Shown here: piece after piece, positions 1 to 9,337 of the stretch | Position numbering within the stretch: position 1 is the stretch's first letter | How the letters are laid out: every line of letters starts with the position of its first letter | From: Herminiimonas sp. | Lineage (GTDB): Bacteria > Pseudomonadota > Gammaproteobacteria > Burkholderiales > Burkholderiaceae_D | Direction of reading: 5' to 3' | Length of the DNA: 64,000 bases | Assembly: GCA_028292265.1 (NCBI GenBank) | Contig: JAQGMR010000001.1 | Coordinates: forward strand, 102,275 to 166,274 | Notes under the pieces: generated by a model | What the model saw: only the letters and a program-made list of their open reading frames with translations | What the model was told of the DNA's origin: nothing | Databases searched by the model: none | Made by a program: the position numbers and the translations under genes

Positions 1-510
1 TACGGCTCGGGCGGCATTGGCAGCGCTGGGCACCTGCCCATGGTGGTGCTGGAAGCCGACACAAAAACAAAAATGACGCATGTACCGTACAAGGGCTCGG
101 GACCTGCGATCAACGACCTGATCTCGGGCCAGATCCAGGCGATGCTATTGACGATACCCGCGGTCATTCCCTTCCTCAATTCCGGCATGGTGCGCCCCAT
201 AGCCACCTCTGGAAAGCAACGCTCGCCTGCGTTGCCGAATGTGCCCACCATCGCGGAATCTGGCGTGGCGAATTTCGACTATGCGCCGTGGTACGGTTTC
301 TTCGCGCCAGTCGGTACGCCCCCAGCCGTGGTGCAGAAGCTGTACGCCGCTATCAACAAGGTACTGGCAGACCCCGATATCGTGGCGAAATTGAGCAAGC
401 AGGGCATTGAAGTAAAGGCCATGCCACGCGAAGAGTTCGCCGGCATCGTCAATGCGGACGTTGCGAAGTGGGGCAAGACGATCAAGGCGTTGAATATTCG
501 CGCGCAATAA
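1..510 (+). CDS. Bug/TctC-family periplasmic binding protein, C-terminal part
   Basis: The reading frame is open from base 1, so the 5' end lies outside the window and about 169 residues remain. The fragment has the features of the second lobe of Bug receptors: the HVPYKGSGPA segment, 'DLISGQIQAM', the 'PNVPTIAESG' loop, the 'PWYGFFAPVGTPP' stretch and a final helix ending at 'IKALNIRAQ'. Bug proteins are soluble periplasmic receptors for small carboxylates and related compounds; ligand identity cannot be read from the sequence. No TctA or TctB partner follows; the next gene is on the opposite strand. Confidence 0.9.
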   Translation, partial: YGSGGIGSAGHLPMVVLEADTKTKMTHVPYKGSGPAINDLISGQIQAMLLTIPAVIPFLNSGMVRPIATSGKQRSPALPNVPTIAESGVANFDYAPWYGFFAPVGTPPAVVQKLYAAINKVLADPDIVAKLSKQGIEVKAMPREEFAGIVNADVAKWGKTIKALNIRAQ

Positions 511-642
511 GAGGTAAGGCGCCTTGAATCATGCAGCGCGGATGATTCGGCGCGCGGGCAGGGCAAGGCCGAGGTGCAGGTTTTACAACTCCCGTGCGGT
601 TCGGCGAAAACCCGGGTCGTTACGAAGCCGGCAACAGCTCCA

Positions 643-1683
643 CTACGGCTTGGGCGGCAACTTGCGGGGCAACTTCGGCGGCGGCCTGGAAGGCTTGTAC
701 GATGCCGACCTGGAAGTTGCGCTGGACGTTGCGCTAGACGGTGACTTAGGCGACGTTCTCACCTTTGCAACCATCTTCGGTGCAACGGCGACATGCCTCT
801 GAAACTCTTCGGAGCGGCTGTCGAGAAAAGACCGGAATGCCGACAGGCCGCGCGTGGGGGCCTTGTTCCGGTGCAGCGCAATTGAAAACGAGCGGCGAAT
901 CGGCTTCAATTTCACCGCCACCTCTACCAGTCTTCCCTGCTTCAGGTCATCTGCCACGATGTGGCGCGACATGCAACTCACGCCGTAGCCGTCGAGAAGG
1001 GTGTGACGGATGGCTTCCAGTGTGCTGAGTTCCAGCGCTATCTTCAGGGGACCGATCTGGCTGACGAGCTGCTGCTCCAGCACTTCGCGCGTACCGGAAC
1101 CCGGCTCGCGCAGCAACCAATCACCGTTGGCCAGATCGGCGCGCCGCGTGCTCGTTGCCAGTGGATGGCCGGGCGCCGTGACGATGGCCATTTCATCGAC
1201 CATCCAATGTTCCACCTTGATGTTAGCGCCCTGGGAACTGCCTTCGATCAGTCCGATGTCGGCGTCGAACGCATCGACCGCGTCGAGCACGTCACGACTA
1301 TTGGCGATCATCACCTCAAGCTTGACCGCCGATTGCAGGCCGAGGAATCGCGCCAGAATTCCGGGCAGGACGTAATTGCCAATTGTGTTGCTGGCGGCGA
1401 CCCGAAGCGATCCGACGGTGGGTTCAAGGTCTCGCGCGAGATTCTCCGCCCCCTCAACCAACGCAATCGCATGCGGCCGCAAGACGCGGCCTGCGTCGTT
1501 GAGGACCAGACGCCGGCCGTGGCGGTCAAACAAACGGTCGTTGGCAATCGACTCGAGCTCCCCGATTGCGGCGCTCACGGCGGACTGCGACATCGAGAGC
1601 GCCTTGCTGGCGCCGGTTGCCGAGCCATGGCGGGCAACCTCGACGAAGATGGCAAGCTGGCGCAGGGTAAAGCGAATCGTCAT
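643..1683 (-). CDS. LysR-family regulator, YeiE-like
   Basis: A 346-residue LysR-type regulator. The N-terminal winged helix-turn-helix spans about residues 4-65 ('SQSAVSAAI' recognition helix, 'LFDRHGRRLVLND' wing) and the effector domain about 90-295. Diagnostic segments (TIGNYVLPGILARF, DADIGLIEG, REPGSGTRE, YGVSCMSR) closely match what is known of E. coli YeiE, a regulator linked to sulfite sensing. It is divergent from the sulfite-dehydrogenase-like genes starting at 1840, with 156 bp between them, so it probably controls that module; this is inference. Odd: residues 296-346 form a basic Ser/Pro/Lys-rich tail absent from usual ~290-300-residue family members. Confidence 0.85.
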   Translation of the reverse strand: MTIRFTLRQLAIFVEVARHGSATGASKALSMSQSAVSAAIGELESIANDRLFDRHGRRLVLNDAGRVLRPHAIALVEGAENLARDLEPTVGSLRVAASNTIGNYVLPGILARFLGLQSAVKLEVMIANSRDVLDAVDAFDADIGLIEGSSQGANIKVEHWMVDEMAIVTAPGHPLATSTRRADLANGDWLLREPGSGTREVLEQQLVSQIGPLKIALELSTLEAIRHTLLDGYGVSCMSRHIVADDLKQGRLVEVAVKLKPIRRSFSIALHRNKAPTRGLSAFRSFLDSRSEEFQRHVAVAPKMVAKVRTSPKSPSSATSSATSRSASYKPSRPPPKLPRKLPPKP

Positions 1684-1839
1684 ATCGACACAGTAGCTGA
1701 ACTTTAGAGGTTTTAATCGCTTTCAATTGTAGGTCGAACGGCTTATTCTTGTGGATGCGATTTTCGCTGAGTCTGCCCGGTCGATGCGCCTCTGCCGTGC
1801 CCAGCGGCTGCCGCGGCCACCATTCGGAAAAAATACACG
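1684..1839. promoter_or_regulatory. Divergent promoter region, LysR gene / molybdoenzyme operon
   Basis: This 156-bp intergenic stretch separates the start codons of the LysR regulator (minus strand) and the molybdopterin oxidoreductase (plus strand). LysR regulators usually act from such divergent regions. The part next to the regulator (about 1700-1740) is AT-rich; I could not fix individual -35/-10 boxes or a T-N11-A operator with confidence. Confidence 0.5.
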
Positions 1840-4740
1840 ATGCCTGAAGCGACAGATACGCCAAAGCAGGGCTCCGGGGAACGCCTCGAAGTCAAATGCA
1901 CCACCTGCTACATGTGCGCATGTCGCTGCGGCGTGCGGGTCCATTTGCGCGACGGCGAAATCCGCTATATAGACGGCAACCCGGACCACCCACTCAACAA
2001 GGGCGTGATCTGCGCCAAGGGGGCGGCGGGCGCGATGAAGCAGTATTCGCCAGCGCGGTTGACCAAGCCGCTGTTGCGCAAGCCGGGCTCGGAACGCGGC
2101 GCCGCCGAGTTCGATGAGATCGAGTGGAGCCAAGCATTCGACATGCTCAGCGACCGGCTGGCACACATCCGCGCCACCGACCCGAAAAAATTCGCGCTCT
2201 TCACCGGCCGTGACCAGATGCAGGCCTTGACCGGCCTGTTTGCACGCCAGTTCGGCACACCCAATTACGCCGCACATGGCGGCTTCTGCTCGGTCAATAT
2301 GGCGGCCGGCATGATCTACACCATCGGCGGCTCATTCTGGGAATTCGGCGGCCCGGATCTGGAGCGCGCCAAGCTGTTTATCATGCTTGGCACCGCGGAA
2401 GACCATCATTCCAATCCGATGAAAATCGCGCTGTCGAAGTTCAAGCGCGGCGGCGGCAAGTTCATCTCTATTAATCCCATCCGGACCGGCTACTCCGCCA
2501 TCGCGGATGAATGGGTGCCCATCAAGCCCGGCACCGACGGCGCACTGCTGCTTGCGCTGATCCATGAAATCATCGCGCTGGGCCTGTACGACCGTGAATT
2601 CCTGGTGCGTTACACCAACTCGGGCCAGTTGGTAAACCAGGATGCGAAAAGCGATGACTTCGGCCTCTTTGTCGAGGACACAGCCACTGAAGTTATCAAT
2701 CCGATGTTCCCGCAAAATAAGCTGTGGTGGGACCGGCTGACCAACCTGCCAGTGCCCACGCATACAGAAGGGGCGGACCCTTACCTGCTCGGCAATTTCA
2801 CTCTGGACGACGGCATGCGGGTTGCGCCCGCCTTCCAGTTGCTGAAGGACCGCGTCAAGCGCTACACGCCGGAATGGGCAGCGGGCGTGACTGGCATCTC
2901 CGCTGAGTGCATTCGTCGCCTCGCCAATGAGATGGGCGTGATCGCACGCGACCAGAAAATTGAGCTGCAGATTCCCTGGACAGACAGTTGGGGCCGCGAC
3001 CATGAAACTGTGACCGGCAACCCGGTCGCGTTTCATGCGATGCGCGGGCTTGCTGCGCATTCCAATGGGTTCCAGACCACGCGCGCCCTTGCTATTCTGA
3101 TGTCGCTGCTGGGCACAATTGACCGACCCGGCGGCTTCCGTCACAAGTCGCCTTTCCCGCGCGCGATTCCGCCGAGCGCCAAGTCGCCAAACAGTCCAGA
3201 CGCCGTAAAGCCGAACACGCCTCTTGGCGGATTGCCACTAGGCTGGCCGGGCGATCCGAACGACCTGTTTGTCGACGCCGAAGGCAACCCGGTTCGCATC
3301 GACAAGGGCTTCTCGTGGGAGCACCCGCTCTCGGTGCACGGATTGATGCACAACGTGATTACGAATGCCTGGCGCGGCGATCCATACCCGATCGACACGC
3401 TGATGATCTTCATGGCCAACATGGCATGGAACTCAAGCATGAATCCGGGCGAAGCACGGCGCATGTTGAATGACAAAAACGAGGATGGCGAATACAAGAT
3501 TCCATTCCTCGTCGTGTGCGATGCCTTCCAGTCGGAAACCACCGCCTTTGCTGATTTAGTACTGCCAGATACCACCTATCTCGAACGGCACGATGTGATG
3601 TCGATGCTGGATCGACCGATATCGGAATTCGATGGCCCAATGGATTCGGTGCGCGTTCCTGTGCTGCCGCCGACCGGCGACTGCAAACCGTTCCAGGAAG
3701 TGTTGATCGAGCTTGCGGGCCGCCTCAAGCTGCCTGCCTTCACCAAGCCAGACGGCGCTCGCAAGTTCCGCGATTACCCCGATTTCATCGTCAACTATGA
3801 AACCGAGCCGGGCTCCGGCATTGGCTTCCTGGCTGGATGGCGTGGACTGGGCGGCGAAAAGTCGATGCAGGGCGAGCCGAATCCCCGACAGTGGGAGATG
3901 TACGCGAAAAACAACTGCGTGTTCCACCACAAGCTGCCGCCGTCTTACAGCTACATGCGCAACTGGAACAAGGGTTACATGGAGTGGGCGCAGCGCATGC
4001 GCATTCGCCGCTTTGCCGACCCGATCCTGATCCACATCTATTCCGACGTGATGCAAAAGTTTCGCCTCGCGGCTCAGGGCAAGCGGCCCGGCAAGCAACC
4101 ACCGGAACGGCTGCGCGCGCGCATTGAAACCTACTTTGATCCGCTACCTTTTTACTTCGAGCCACTTGAAGCGCAGCACGCCGACACCGCTAAATATCCG
4201 CTCAATGCGGTGACCCAGAGGCCGATGGCGATGTACCACTCCTGGGATTCGCAAAACGCCTGGCTGCGGCAGATCCATACGCACAACTACCTTTACCTCA
4301 ATCCACTGCTTGCGCGTGCTCACGGCATCGAGGATGGCGGCTGGATTTGGGTTGAATCGATGTGGGGCGAGGTGCGTTGCATGTGCCGCTTCAGCGAGGC
4401 GGTTGAGCCCGGCACGGTATGGACATGGAACGCAATTGGCAAGGCCAGCGGCGCATGGCGCCTGGAACCGGCGGCCAATGAATCGCAGCAGGGCTTTTTG
4501 CTTAACCACCTCATATCCGAAGAATTGCCGGCGGCTGCCGATGGCAGGCGCCTGTCCAATTCCGATCCGGTGACGGGGCAGGCCGGTTGGTACGACGTAC
4601 GCGTCCGCATCTACAAGGCCGAAGCCGACGAGCCGAAGCAGACCTGGCCGCAGTTCGCGGCCATGCCGTCGGTGCCCGGTACTACGAAAATCAAACGCAT
4701 ATGGCTGGCGTACCGCGCCGGCCGGGGAGACGCGACATGA
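1840..4740 (+). CDS. soeA: Molybdopterin oxidoreductase, SoeA-like sulfite dehydrogenase catalytic subunit
   Basis: A 966-residue member of the DMSO-reductase superfamily. An N-terminal 4Fe-4S site is formed by C23-x2-C26-x3-C30-x27-C58. The segment HGGFCSVNMAAG (C150) sits where the protein ligand of molybdenum is found in PsrA/PhsA/Soe-type enzymes. The C-terminal molybdopterin-dinucleotide-binding domain covers about residues 790-950. There is no twin-arginine leader, so the enzyme should be cytoplasmic, as described for the SoeABC sulfite:quinone oxidoreductase of Allochromatium. The next gene overlaps its stop by 4 bp (ATGA), and a DmsC-like anchor and a sulfate permease follow. Another sulfur oxyanion or polysulfide substrate is possible; sulfite is favoured by the YeiE-like regulator and SulP neighbour. 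Confidence 0.85.
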   Translation: MPEATDTPKQGSGERLEVKCTTCYMCACRCGVRVHLRDGEIRYIDGNPDHPLNKGVICAKGAAGAMKQYSPARLTKPLLRKPGSERGAAEFDEIEWSQAFDMLSDRLAHIRATDPKKFALFTGRDQMQALTGLFARQFGTPNYAAHGGFCSVNMAAGMIYTIGGSFWEFGGPDLERAKLFIMLGTAEDHHSNPMKIALSKFKRGGGKFISINPIRTGYSAIADEWVPIKPGTDGALLLALIHEIIALGLYDREFLVRYTNSGQLVNQDAKSDDFGLFVEDTATEVINPMFPQNKLWWDRLTNLPVPTHTEGADPYLLGNFTLDDGMRVAPAFQLLKDRVKRYTPEWAAGVTGISAECIRRLANEMGVIARDQKIELQIPWTDSWGRDHETVTGNPVAFHAMRGLAAHSNGFQTTRALAILMSLLGTIDRPGGFRHKSPFPRAIPPSAKSPNSPDAVKPNTPLGGLPLGWPGDPNDLFVDAEGNPVRIDKGFSWEHPLSVHGLMHNVITNAWRGDPYPIDTLMIFMANMAWNSSMNPGEARRMLNDKNEDGEYKIPFLVVCDAFQSETTAFADLVLPDTTYLERHDVMSMLDRPISEFDGPMDSVRVPVLPPTGDCKPFQEVLIELAGRLKLPAFTKPDGARKFRDYPDFIVNYETEPGSGIGFLAGWRGLGGEKSMQGEPNPRQWEMYAKNNCVFHHKLPPSYSYMRNWNKGYMEWAQRMRIRRFADPILIHIYSDVMQKFRLAAQGKRPGKQPPERLRARIETYFDPLPFYFEPLEAQHADTAKYPLNAVTQRPMAMYHSWDSQNAWLRQIHTHNYLYLNPLLARAHGIEDGGWIWVESMWGEVRCMCRFSEAVEPGTVWTWNAIGKASGAWRLEPAANESQQGFLLNHLISEELPAAADGRRLSNSDPVTGQAGWYDVRVRIYKAEADEPKQTWPQFAAMPSVPGTTKIKRIWLAYRAGRGDAT

Positions 4741-5468
4741 CGCAGATGGCGCTCGTGATCGACTTGAATGTCTGCGTGGGATGCCATGCCTGCGTGACCA
4801 GCTGCAAGTCCTGGAACACCTCCGGCGAGGCCGGCACGCTTTCGGACCAGCAGCCTTATGGCAAAGACCCGAGCGGCACCTTTTTTAACCGCGTGCAGAC
4901 CTTTGAAGTCGGCGAGTTTCCCGCTACCGAAACCGTGCACTTCCCGAAATCCTGCCTGCACTGTGAAGAGCCGCCGTGCGTGCCGGTTTGCCCGACCGGA
5001 GCAAGTTACAAGCGCAAGTCGGACGGCATTGTGCTGGTCGATTACGACAAGTGCATCGGCTGCAATTACTGTGCGTGGGCCTGCCCTTATGGCGCACGTG
5101 AACTTGACGAGCAGCGCCAGGAGATGAGCAAGTGCACGCTTTGCGCGGACCGCATCGAAAACCAGTCGCTGCCAGAGGCCGACCGGCAGCCCGCTTGCGT
5201 CCAGGCCTGCCCGACCAGTGCGCGTTTGTTTGGCGACATCCACGATCCGCAATCGACCGTGTCGGTGGCGATTCGAGAGCAGGGCGGCTATCAGTTGATG
5301 CCGGAATGGGGCACCAAGCCGTCCAACCATTATCTTCCCCGCCGCAAGGTGGAGATCAAGCTGCACGAAGACCAGCTGGCGCGCGTCGACAACCCGATCA
5401 AGATCGATCGCAAGCTGCCGCAACCGGGCATGAACGAGCCGTCGCTGGACGACGTGGCGTCGTGGTAG
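4737..5468 (+). CDS. soeB: 4Fe-4S ferredoxin-type electron-transfer subunit, SoeB-like
   Basis: A 243-residue iron-sulfur subunit of the DmsB/NrfC class. The start ATG overlaps the stop of the catalytic subunit (ATGA), which fixes the start although the frame is open further upstream. Four cysteine clusters are visible: CVGCHACVTSC near residue 13, CLHCEEPPCVPVCP near 80, CIGCNYCAWACP near 112, and CTLCADR plus a later CVQACP. These would ligate four 4Fe-4S clusters carrying electrons from the molybdenum site to the membrane anchor. There is no signal peptide, in agreement with a cytoplasmic complex. The anchor gene begins 179 bp downstream, a longer gap than usual in such operons. Confidence 0.87.
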   Translation: MTQMALVIDLNVCVGCHACVTSCKSWNTSGEAGTLSDQQPYGKDPSGTFFNRVQTFEVGEFPATETVHFPKSCLHCEEPPCVPVCPTGASYKRKSDGIVLVDYDKCIGCNYCAWACPYGARELDEQRQEMSKCTLCADRIENQSLPEADRQPACVQACPTSARLFGDIHDPQSTVSVAIREQGGYQLMPEWGTKPSNHYLPRRKVEIKLHEDQLARVDNPIKIDRKLPQPGMNEPSLDDVASW

Positions 5469-5647
5469 GTGCACATGCAGCAACGGCAACTCGAGGCCCG
5501 CCGATAGCACAACGTCAGCACCTCATGTTGTCAGCCGCTTGCTCATGGGCGCTTGTGCGATCCCTCCGTCCGGGCCCTCAAGCGCCTGTAACCGAGGCAC
5601 CGTGTGATCGACTCCGTACCGCTCTTGATTGAACAGGACTGCCACCA

Positions 5648-6616
5648 ATGAATCCCGCTTTTTCCGTCGTCTTCCTGACCACCCTTATTGGTGCCGGCCA
5701 GGGCCTGTTCCTGGCGCTCTACTCGAGTGAGGTGCTTGCCGCACTCGGCCTCGTTGCGGCGCCTGACGGACGTGGCTTCTTTGCGCTCGGCAGCTTCCTG
5801 TCACTTGTGTTTCTTGTCGCGGGACTGGCAGCCTCGTTCTTTCACCTCGGGCATCCCGAACGCGCATGGCGCGCCGCCGCCATGTGGCGCACCTCCTGGC
5901 TTTCACGTGAATGTATTGCGCTGCCCACCTTCATGCTCACAGTGCTGGTGTACGGCGTGCTGCATTTTCTGGGCTGGCATGGCACCGGGACCGACAGCCT
6001 GCGCACCGCTACTGCGGTGGCAGGCGGATTGGGCGTCGTAATTTGCCTGACGCTTTTTATCTGCACCGGCATGATTTACGTGTGCATCAAGTTCCTGCAG
6101 GAATGGGCCACGCCACTGACAGTCGTGAATTACATTTTGCTCGGCTGCGCTTCCGGCTTCACGCTGGCCGCGGCTTTTGCCTTCATCACCGCGCCCGCAC
6201 TGGCGCCGATTTTTGGCGCAACCGCCATTGTGCTGGCCGTCGTGGGCTTGCTCTGTCGGGCCGCTTCGCTCATTCGCAATGCGCGGCTAAAACCGACCTC
6301 GACGCTTCAGACCGCGACCGGCATTCGTCATCCACGCATCGTGCAGAAGGCGCAGGGTGCGATGGGCGGATCCTTCAATACGCGCCACTACTTCCATCAC
6401 AAAAGCGTTCAATTCATCCGCTCGGTGAAGTGGGTTTTTCTGGTGTTGGCATTTCCGGTGCCGGTGCTGCTGCTTTGCCTTGGCCTTTTACTGGCTTCCC
6501 TGCCCTTGCTGGTTCTGGCATTTGTGCTTCAATATATCGGCTTGATCGCCGAGCGGTGGTTCTTTTTCGCGCAGGCGAATCATCCGCAGAATTTGTACTA
6601 CCAGCAGATTTCGTAG
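5648..6616 (+). CDS. soeC: DmsC-like membrane anchor subunit, SoeC-like
   Basis: A 322-residue, very hydrophobic protein with about eight transmembrane helices, beginning 'MNPAFSVVFLTTLIGAGQG' as DmsC/SoeC anchors do. Conserved-looking elements include 'FHLGHPERAWRA' after the third helix, 'SWLSRE' and the C-terminal 'AERWFFFAQANHPQNLYY' typical of this anchor family. It should bind the SoeAB heterodimer on the cytoplasmic face and pass electrons to quinone. The preceding 179 bp contain no convincing ORF, so this gene may have its own translational or transcriptional start. Confidence 0.85.
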   Translation: MNPAFSVVFLTTLIGAGQGLFLALYSSEVLAALGLVAAPDGRGFFALGSFLSLVFLVAGLAASFFHLGHPERAWRAAAMWRTSWLSRECIALPTFMLTVLVYGVLHFLGWHGTGTDSLRTATAVAGGLGVVICLTLFICTGMIYVCIKFLQEWATPLTVVNYILLGCASGFTLAAAFAFITAPALAPIFGATAIVLAVVGLLCRAASLIRNARLKPTSTLQTATGIRHPRIVQKAQGAMGGSFNTRHYFHHKSVQFIRSVKWVFLVLAFPVPVLLLCLGLLLASLPLLVLAFVLQYIGLIAERWFFFAQANHPQNLYYQQIS

Positions 6617-6649
6617 GCTTGCTGAATTCGGCTGGCAACATGGCTGGAA

Positions 6650-8428
6650 TTGCACTTGCAACCCGACGGAAAACTGGTTGCTCAGCCGCGCAGCAATGGT
6701 TTTGATATTGAGAGCCACACCATAGACATCAAGCGGCTGTTTCCCTTCCTGCGCTGGCAGCGCCCAAGTGCCCTCTCGCTTCGACGAGACGCCTGGGCCG
6801 GCACCAGTGTCGGGCTGGTGCTCATCCCCCAGGCTCTGGCCTATGCGACCCTGGCCGGCATGCCGCCGGCAACGGGCCTGTATGCGGCAATGCTGCCAAG
6901 CGTGATCGGCCTGCTGTGGGGTTCCTCGGTTCTGCTGGCGGTCGGCCCGGTGGCGTTGACCAGCATTTTGGTGTTCGGCTCACTTTCCAGCATGGCGACG
7001 CCGGGCAGTGATCAATGGGTCGCCCTGGCGATTTGGCTGGCGCTGTATTCCGGCGCAATACAATTCCTGCTTGGCGCGTTCCAGTTGGGAAAAATCTCGC
7101 ATCTGGTGTCGCAACCCGTGATCGTCGGCTTTATCAACGCGGCCTCGGTCATCATCATCCTGTCGCAGGTACCGGGGCTGCTTGGCCTGTCCTTTTATCC
7201 CTCCAATATCTTCAGCGCCAGCGGGCCGCCGTTTGGCGCGACACCCGCGTGGGTGCTGACCACCGCGTTCGGAGGCATGTCGTTGGCCTTGCTGATTGCA
7301 CTGCGTCGCTTTGTTCCCCGCGCGCCCGGCATGCTTATCGTCACCATCCTTGGCATCGCCTGCAGTTGGGCACTTGGCTATGCGGGCCGCGGGGGCGCGG
7401 TGGTGGGCAAGCTGCCCCAAGGCCTGCCGGCGTTGTCGCTGCCTCCGGCCATACCGCTCTCGAGTCATGAGGACCTGTGGCTGGCAGCGCTCATCCTGGC
7501 CCTGATCAGCTTTACCGAAGCAATGTCGAGTTGTCGCATCTTGTCGCGTAAAACCAATGAACGGTGGGACGAAAACCAGGAGCTGATTGGCCAAGGTTTG
7601 GCGAAGGTCGCGAGCGGCTTGTCCGGCGCGTTTCCCGTTAGTGGATCGTTCTCGCGATCGGCACTCAACATCTATGCCGGGGCCACCAGCGCGTGGTCTT
7701 CACTGTTCGCCGCTGCCTGCGTCCTGTTGAGCCTGCTGTTCCTGACCGATTTCATCAGTTACCTGCCGTACTCGGTACTGGCGGCGATGATCATAGTGCC
7801 GGTTTCCAACCTGCTGGACTTTGGCGCCTTTCGCCGGCTGTTCCGCATTTCACGCGACGACGGCGTGGTGGCGCTGGTGACCTTTATCGTGACGCTGTCC
7901 TTTTCCCCGCGCCTGCACTTCGGTGTCTTCGCTGGCGTCGGTCTGACCATGGTGTCATTCCTGTATCGCCGCACGCATCCGCGTATCGTTGAAGTCGGAC
8001 AGCACGAGGATGGCACCCTGCGCGACCGCAGCCGCTTCAACCTGCCACCGCTGGCGCCCGGCGTGCTCGCAGTGCGCATGGATTCCGCGCTTAATTTTTT
8101 AACGTCCGCAACGCTGGAGCGATTCATCAACGAGCGACGCGCGGCAGACGGCGCCATATCGCGCGTTCTGATTTGCGCCAGCGGCATCAACGACCTCGAT
8201 GCGACCGGCGTGGAGGCCCTGCAGTCCCTGCTTAGATCGCTGCAGGCCGAAGGCGTTGATCTCTACTTCACCGCTGTAAAGAAGCAGGTTTGGGATGTGA
8301 TGGAACGTGCCGGCATCGTGGCCGACGTTGGCGCGGCACGCTTGTTTGCGACGGACCGGGAAGCGATTGCGACACTCGCGTCGATGCCAGTCTCGCCGCT
8401 TGCCTTTGCCGAGCCGCCATTTTCCTGA
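6650..8428 (+). CDS. SulP-family sulfate permease with STAS domain
   Basis: A 592-residue SulP transporter. The cytosolic N terminus is followed by the family signature around residues 55-85 (GLVLIPQALAYATLAGMPPA, then GLYAA), about 12-14 membrane segments to residue ~430, and a C-terminal STAS domain (about 455-570; 'DATGVEALQSLLRSL'). No in-frame ATG exists before residue 71, so a TTG at 6650, 33 bp after the anchor gene, is the likely start. Position directly behind soeABC suggests movement of sulfate (or another anion) linked to sulfite oxidation; direction of transport is not deducible. STAS domains commonly mediate regulation. Confidence 0.88.
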   Translation: MHLQPDGKLVAQPRSNGFDIESHTIDIKRLFPFLRWQRPSALSLRRDAWAGTSVGLVLIPQALAYATLAGMPPATGLYAAMLPSVIGLLWGSSVLLAVGPVALTSILVFGSLSSMATPGSDQWVALAIWLALYSGAIQFLLGAFQLGKISHLVSQPVIVGFINAASVIIILSQVPGLLGLSFYPSNIFSASGPPFGATPAWVLTTAFGGMSLALLIALRRFVPRAPGMLIVTILGIACSWALGYAGRGGAVVGKLPQGLPALSLPPAIPLSSHEDLWLAALILALISFTEAMSSCRILSRKTNERWDENQELIGQGLAKVASGLSGAFPVSGSFSRSALNIYAGATSAWSSLFAAACVLLSLLFLTDFISYLPYSVLAAMIIVPVSNLLDFGAFRRLFRISRDDGVVALVTFIVTLSFSPRLHFGVFAGVGLTMVSFLYRRTHPRIVEVGQHEDGTLRDRSRFNLPPLAPGVLAVRMDSALNFLTSATLERFINERRAADGAISRVLICASGINDLDATGVEALQSLLRSLQAEGVDLYFTAVKKQVWDVMERAGIVADVGAARLFATDREAIATLASMPVSPLAFAEPPFS

Positions 8429-8572
8429 GGTATTGCCCTCTGGCGAGTTGCCGCCTGTGGCTGCCTTCTGTGGTCGCCACTTGATGTGCCGCAATCGAAT
8501 CGTCCAGGCGGCTACCTACACTCGACGCATCATCCGCGTATGCGGGTTCCCTGATCAAGCAGAAGGAAAACA

Positions 8573-9298
8573 ATGAATGCAGCCGATGTAATGACAAGAC
8601 GGATACTGAGCGTGGGACCAGACGCCACCTTGAGCGAAGCCGTGGACTTGATGTTGAAGAACGGCATCAGCGGATTGCCGGTGGTGGACGGCAGCGGCGC
8701 CCTGGTAGGCATGCTGACGGAGGGTGACCTTTTGCGCCGGGTCGAAACCGGCACGGAGCGCAAGCGTGCTCGCTGGCTCGAGTTCCTGCTGGGGCCGGGA
8801 AAGATGGCCGAGGAATACGTCCATGCGCACGGTCGCAAGGTGCATGAGGTCATGACCACCCAAGTCAGGACCGTGGGCCCTGCAACGCCGCTAGAGGACG
8901 TCGTCGCGCTGATGGAGAAACACCGCATCAAGCGCGTACCCGTGATTGTGCACGGTCGACTGTTTGGCATAGTCAGCCGCGCCAACCTGATGCAGGCATT
9001 GATGGCGGTTTCCAGCACCATTCCACCAACCAGCACATCGGATGAAGAAATCCGGGCAAGGATTTGGGCTGAGCTGGAAAGAACGGAATGGGCGCCGGTC
9101 GGGCTGATCAACGTCATCGTCCGTGACGGCATAGTCCATCTGCACGGCACCATCACCGACGGGCGAGAACGGGCTGCCTTGTGCGCCGCAGCGGAGAATG
9201 TTGCGGGGGTGAAGGCAGTGCAGGACCACATGGTGTGGTGCGATTACACGACCGGGACGGTGATTGAGATGCCGGAGGACGACGTTAAGCGCACTTAG
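8573..9298 (+). CDS. CBS-pair and BON domain protein
   Basis: A 241-residue soluble protein. Two CBS motifs occupy about residues 1-65 (MNAADVMTRRILSVGPDATL; GLPVVDGSGALVGMLTEGDLL) and 88-145 ('VHEVMTTQVRTVGP'; 'RVPVIVHGRLFGIVSRANL'), followed by a BON domain at about 165-235 ('LINVIVRDGIVHLHGTITDG'). CBS pairs bind adenylates or other nucleotides and BON domains are linked to membrane or envelope proteins; a sensing role is inferred. A clear ribosome-binding site (AGAAGGA) precedes the ATG. It lies 144 bp behind the SulP gene on the same strand and may report energy status to that transporter, but it may also be an independent stress gene. Confidence 0.85.
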   Translation: MNAADVMTRRILSVGPDATLSEAVDLMLKNGISGLPVVDGSGALVGMLTEGDLLRRVETGTERKRARWLEFLLGPGKMAEEYVHAHGRKVHEVMTTQVRTVGPATPLEDVVALMEKHRIKRVPVIVHGRLFGIVSRANLMQALMAVSSTIPPTSTSDEEIRARIWAELERTEWAPVGLINVIVRDGIVHLHGTITDGRERAALCAAAENVAGVKAVQDHMVWCDYTTGTVIEMPEDDVKRT

Positions 9299-9337
9299 TC
9301 AACGCGCGCCGCGCCAAATGCAGCCCTGGCCGGCGCG

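Noticed and set aside
2332..3144. 270-codon minus-strand frame inside the molybdoenzyme gene
   Set aside because: Shadow of the soeA coding frame, without start signals or domains.
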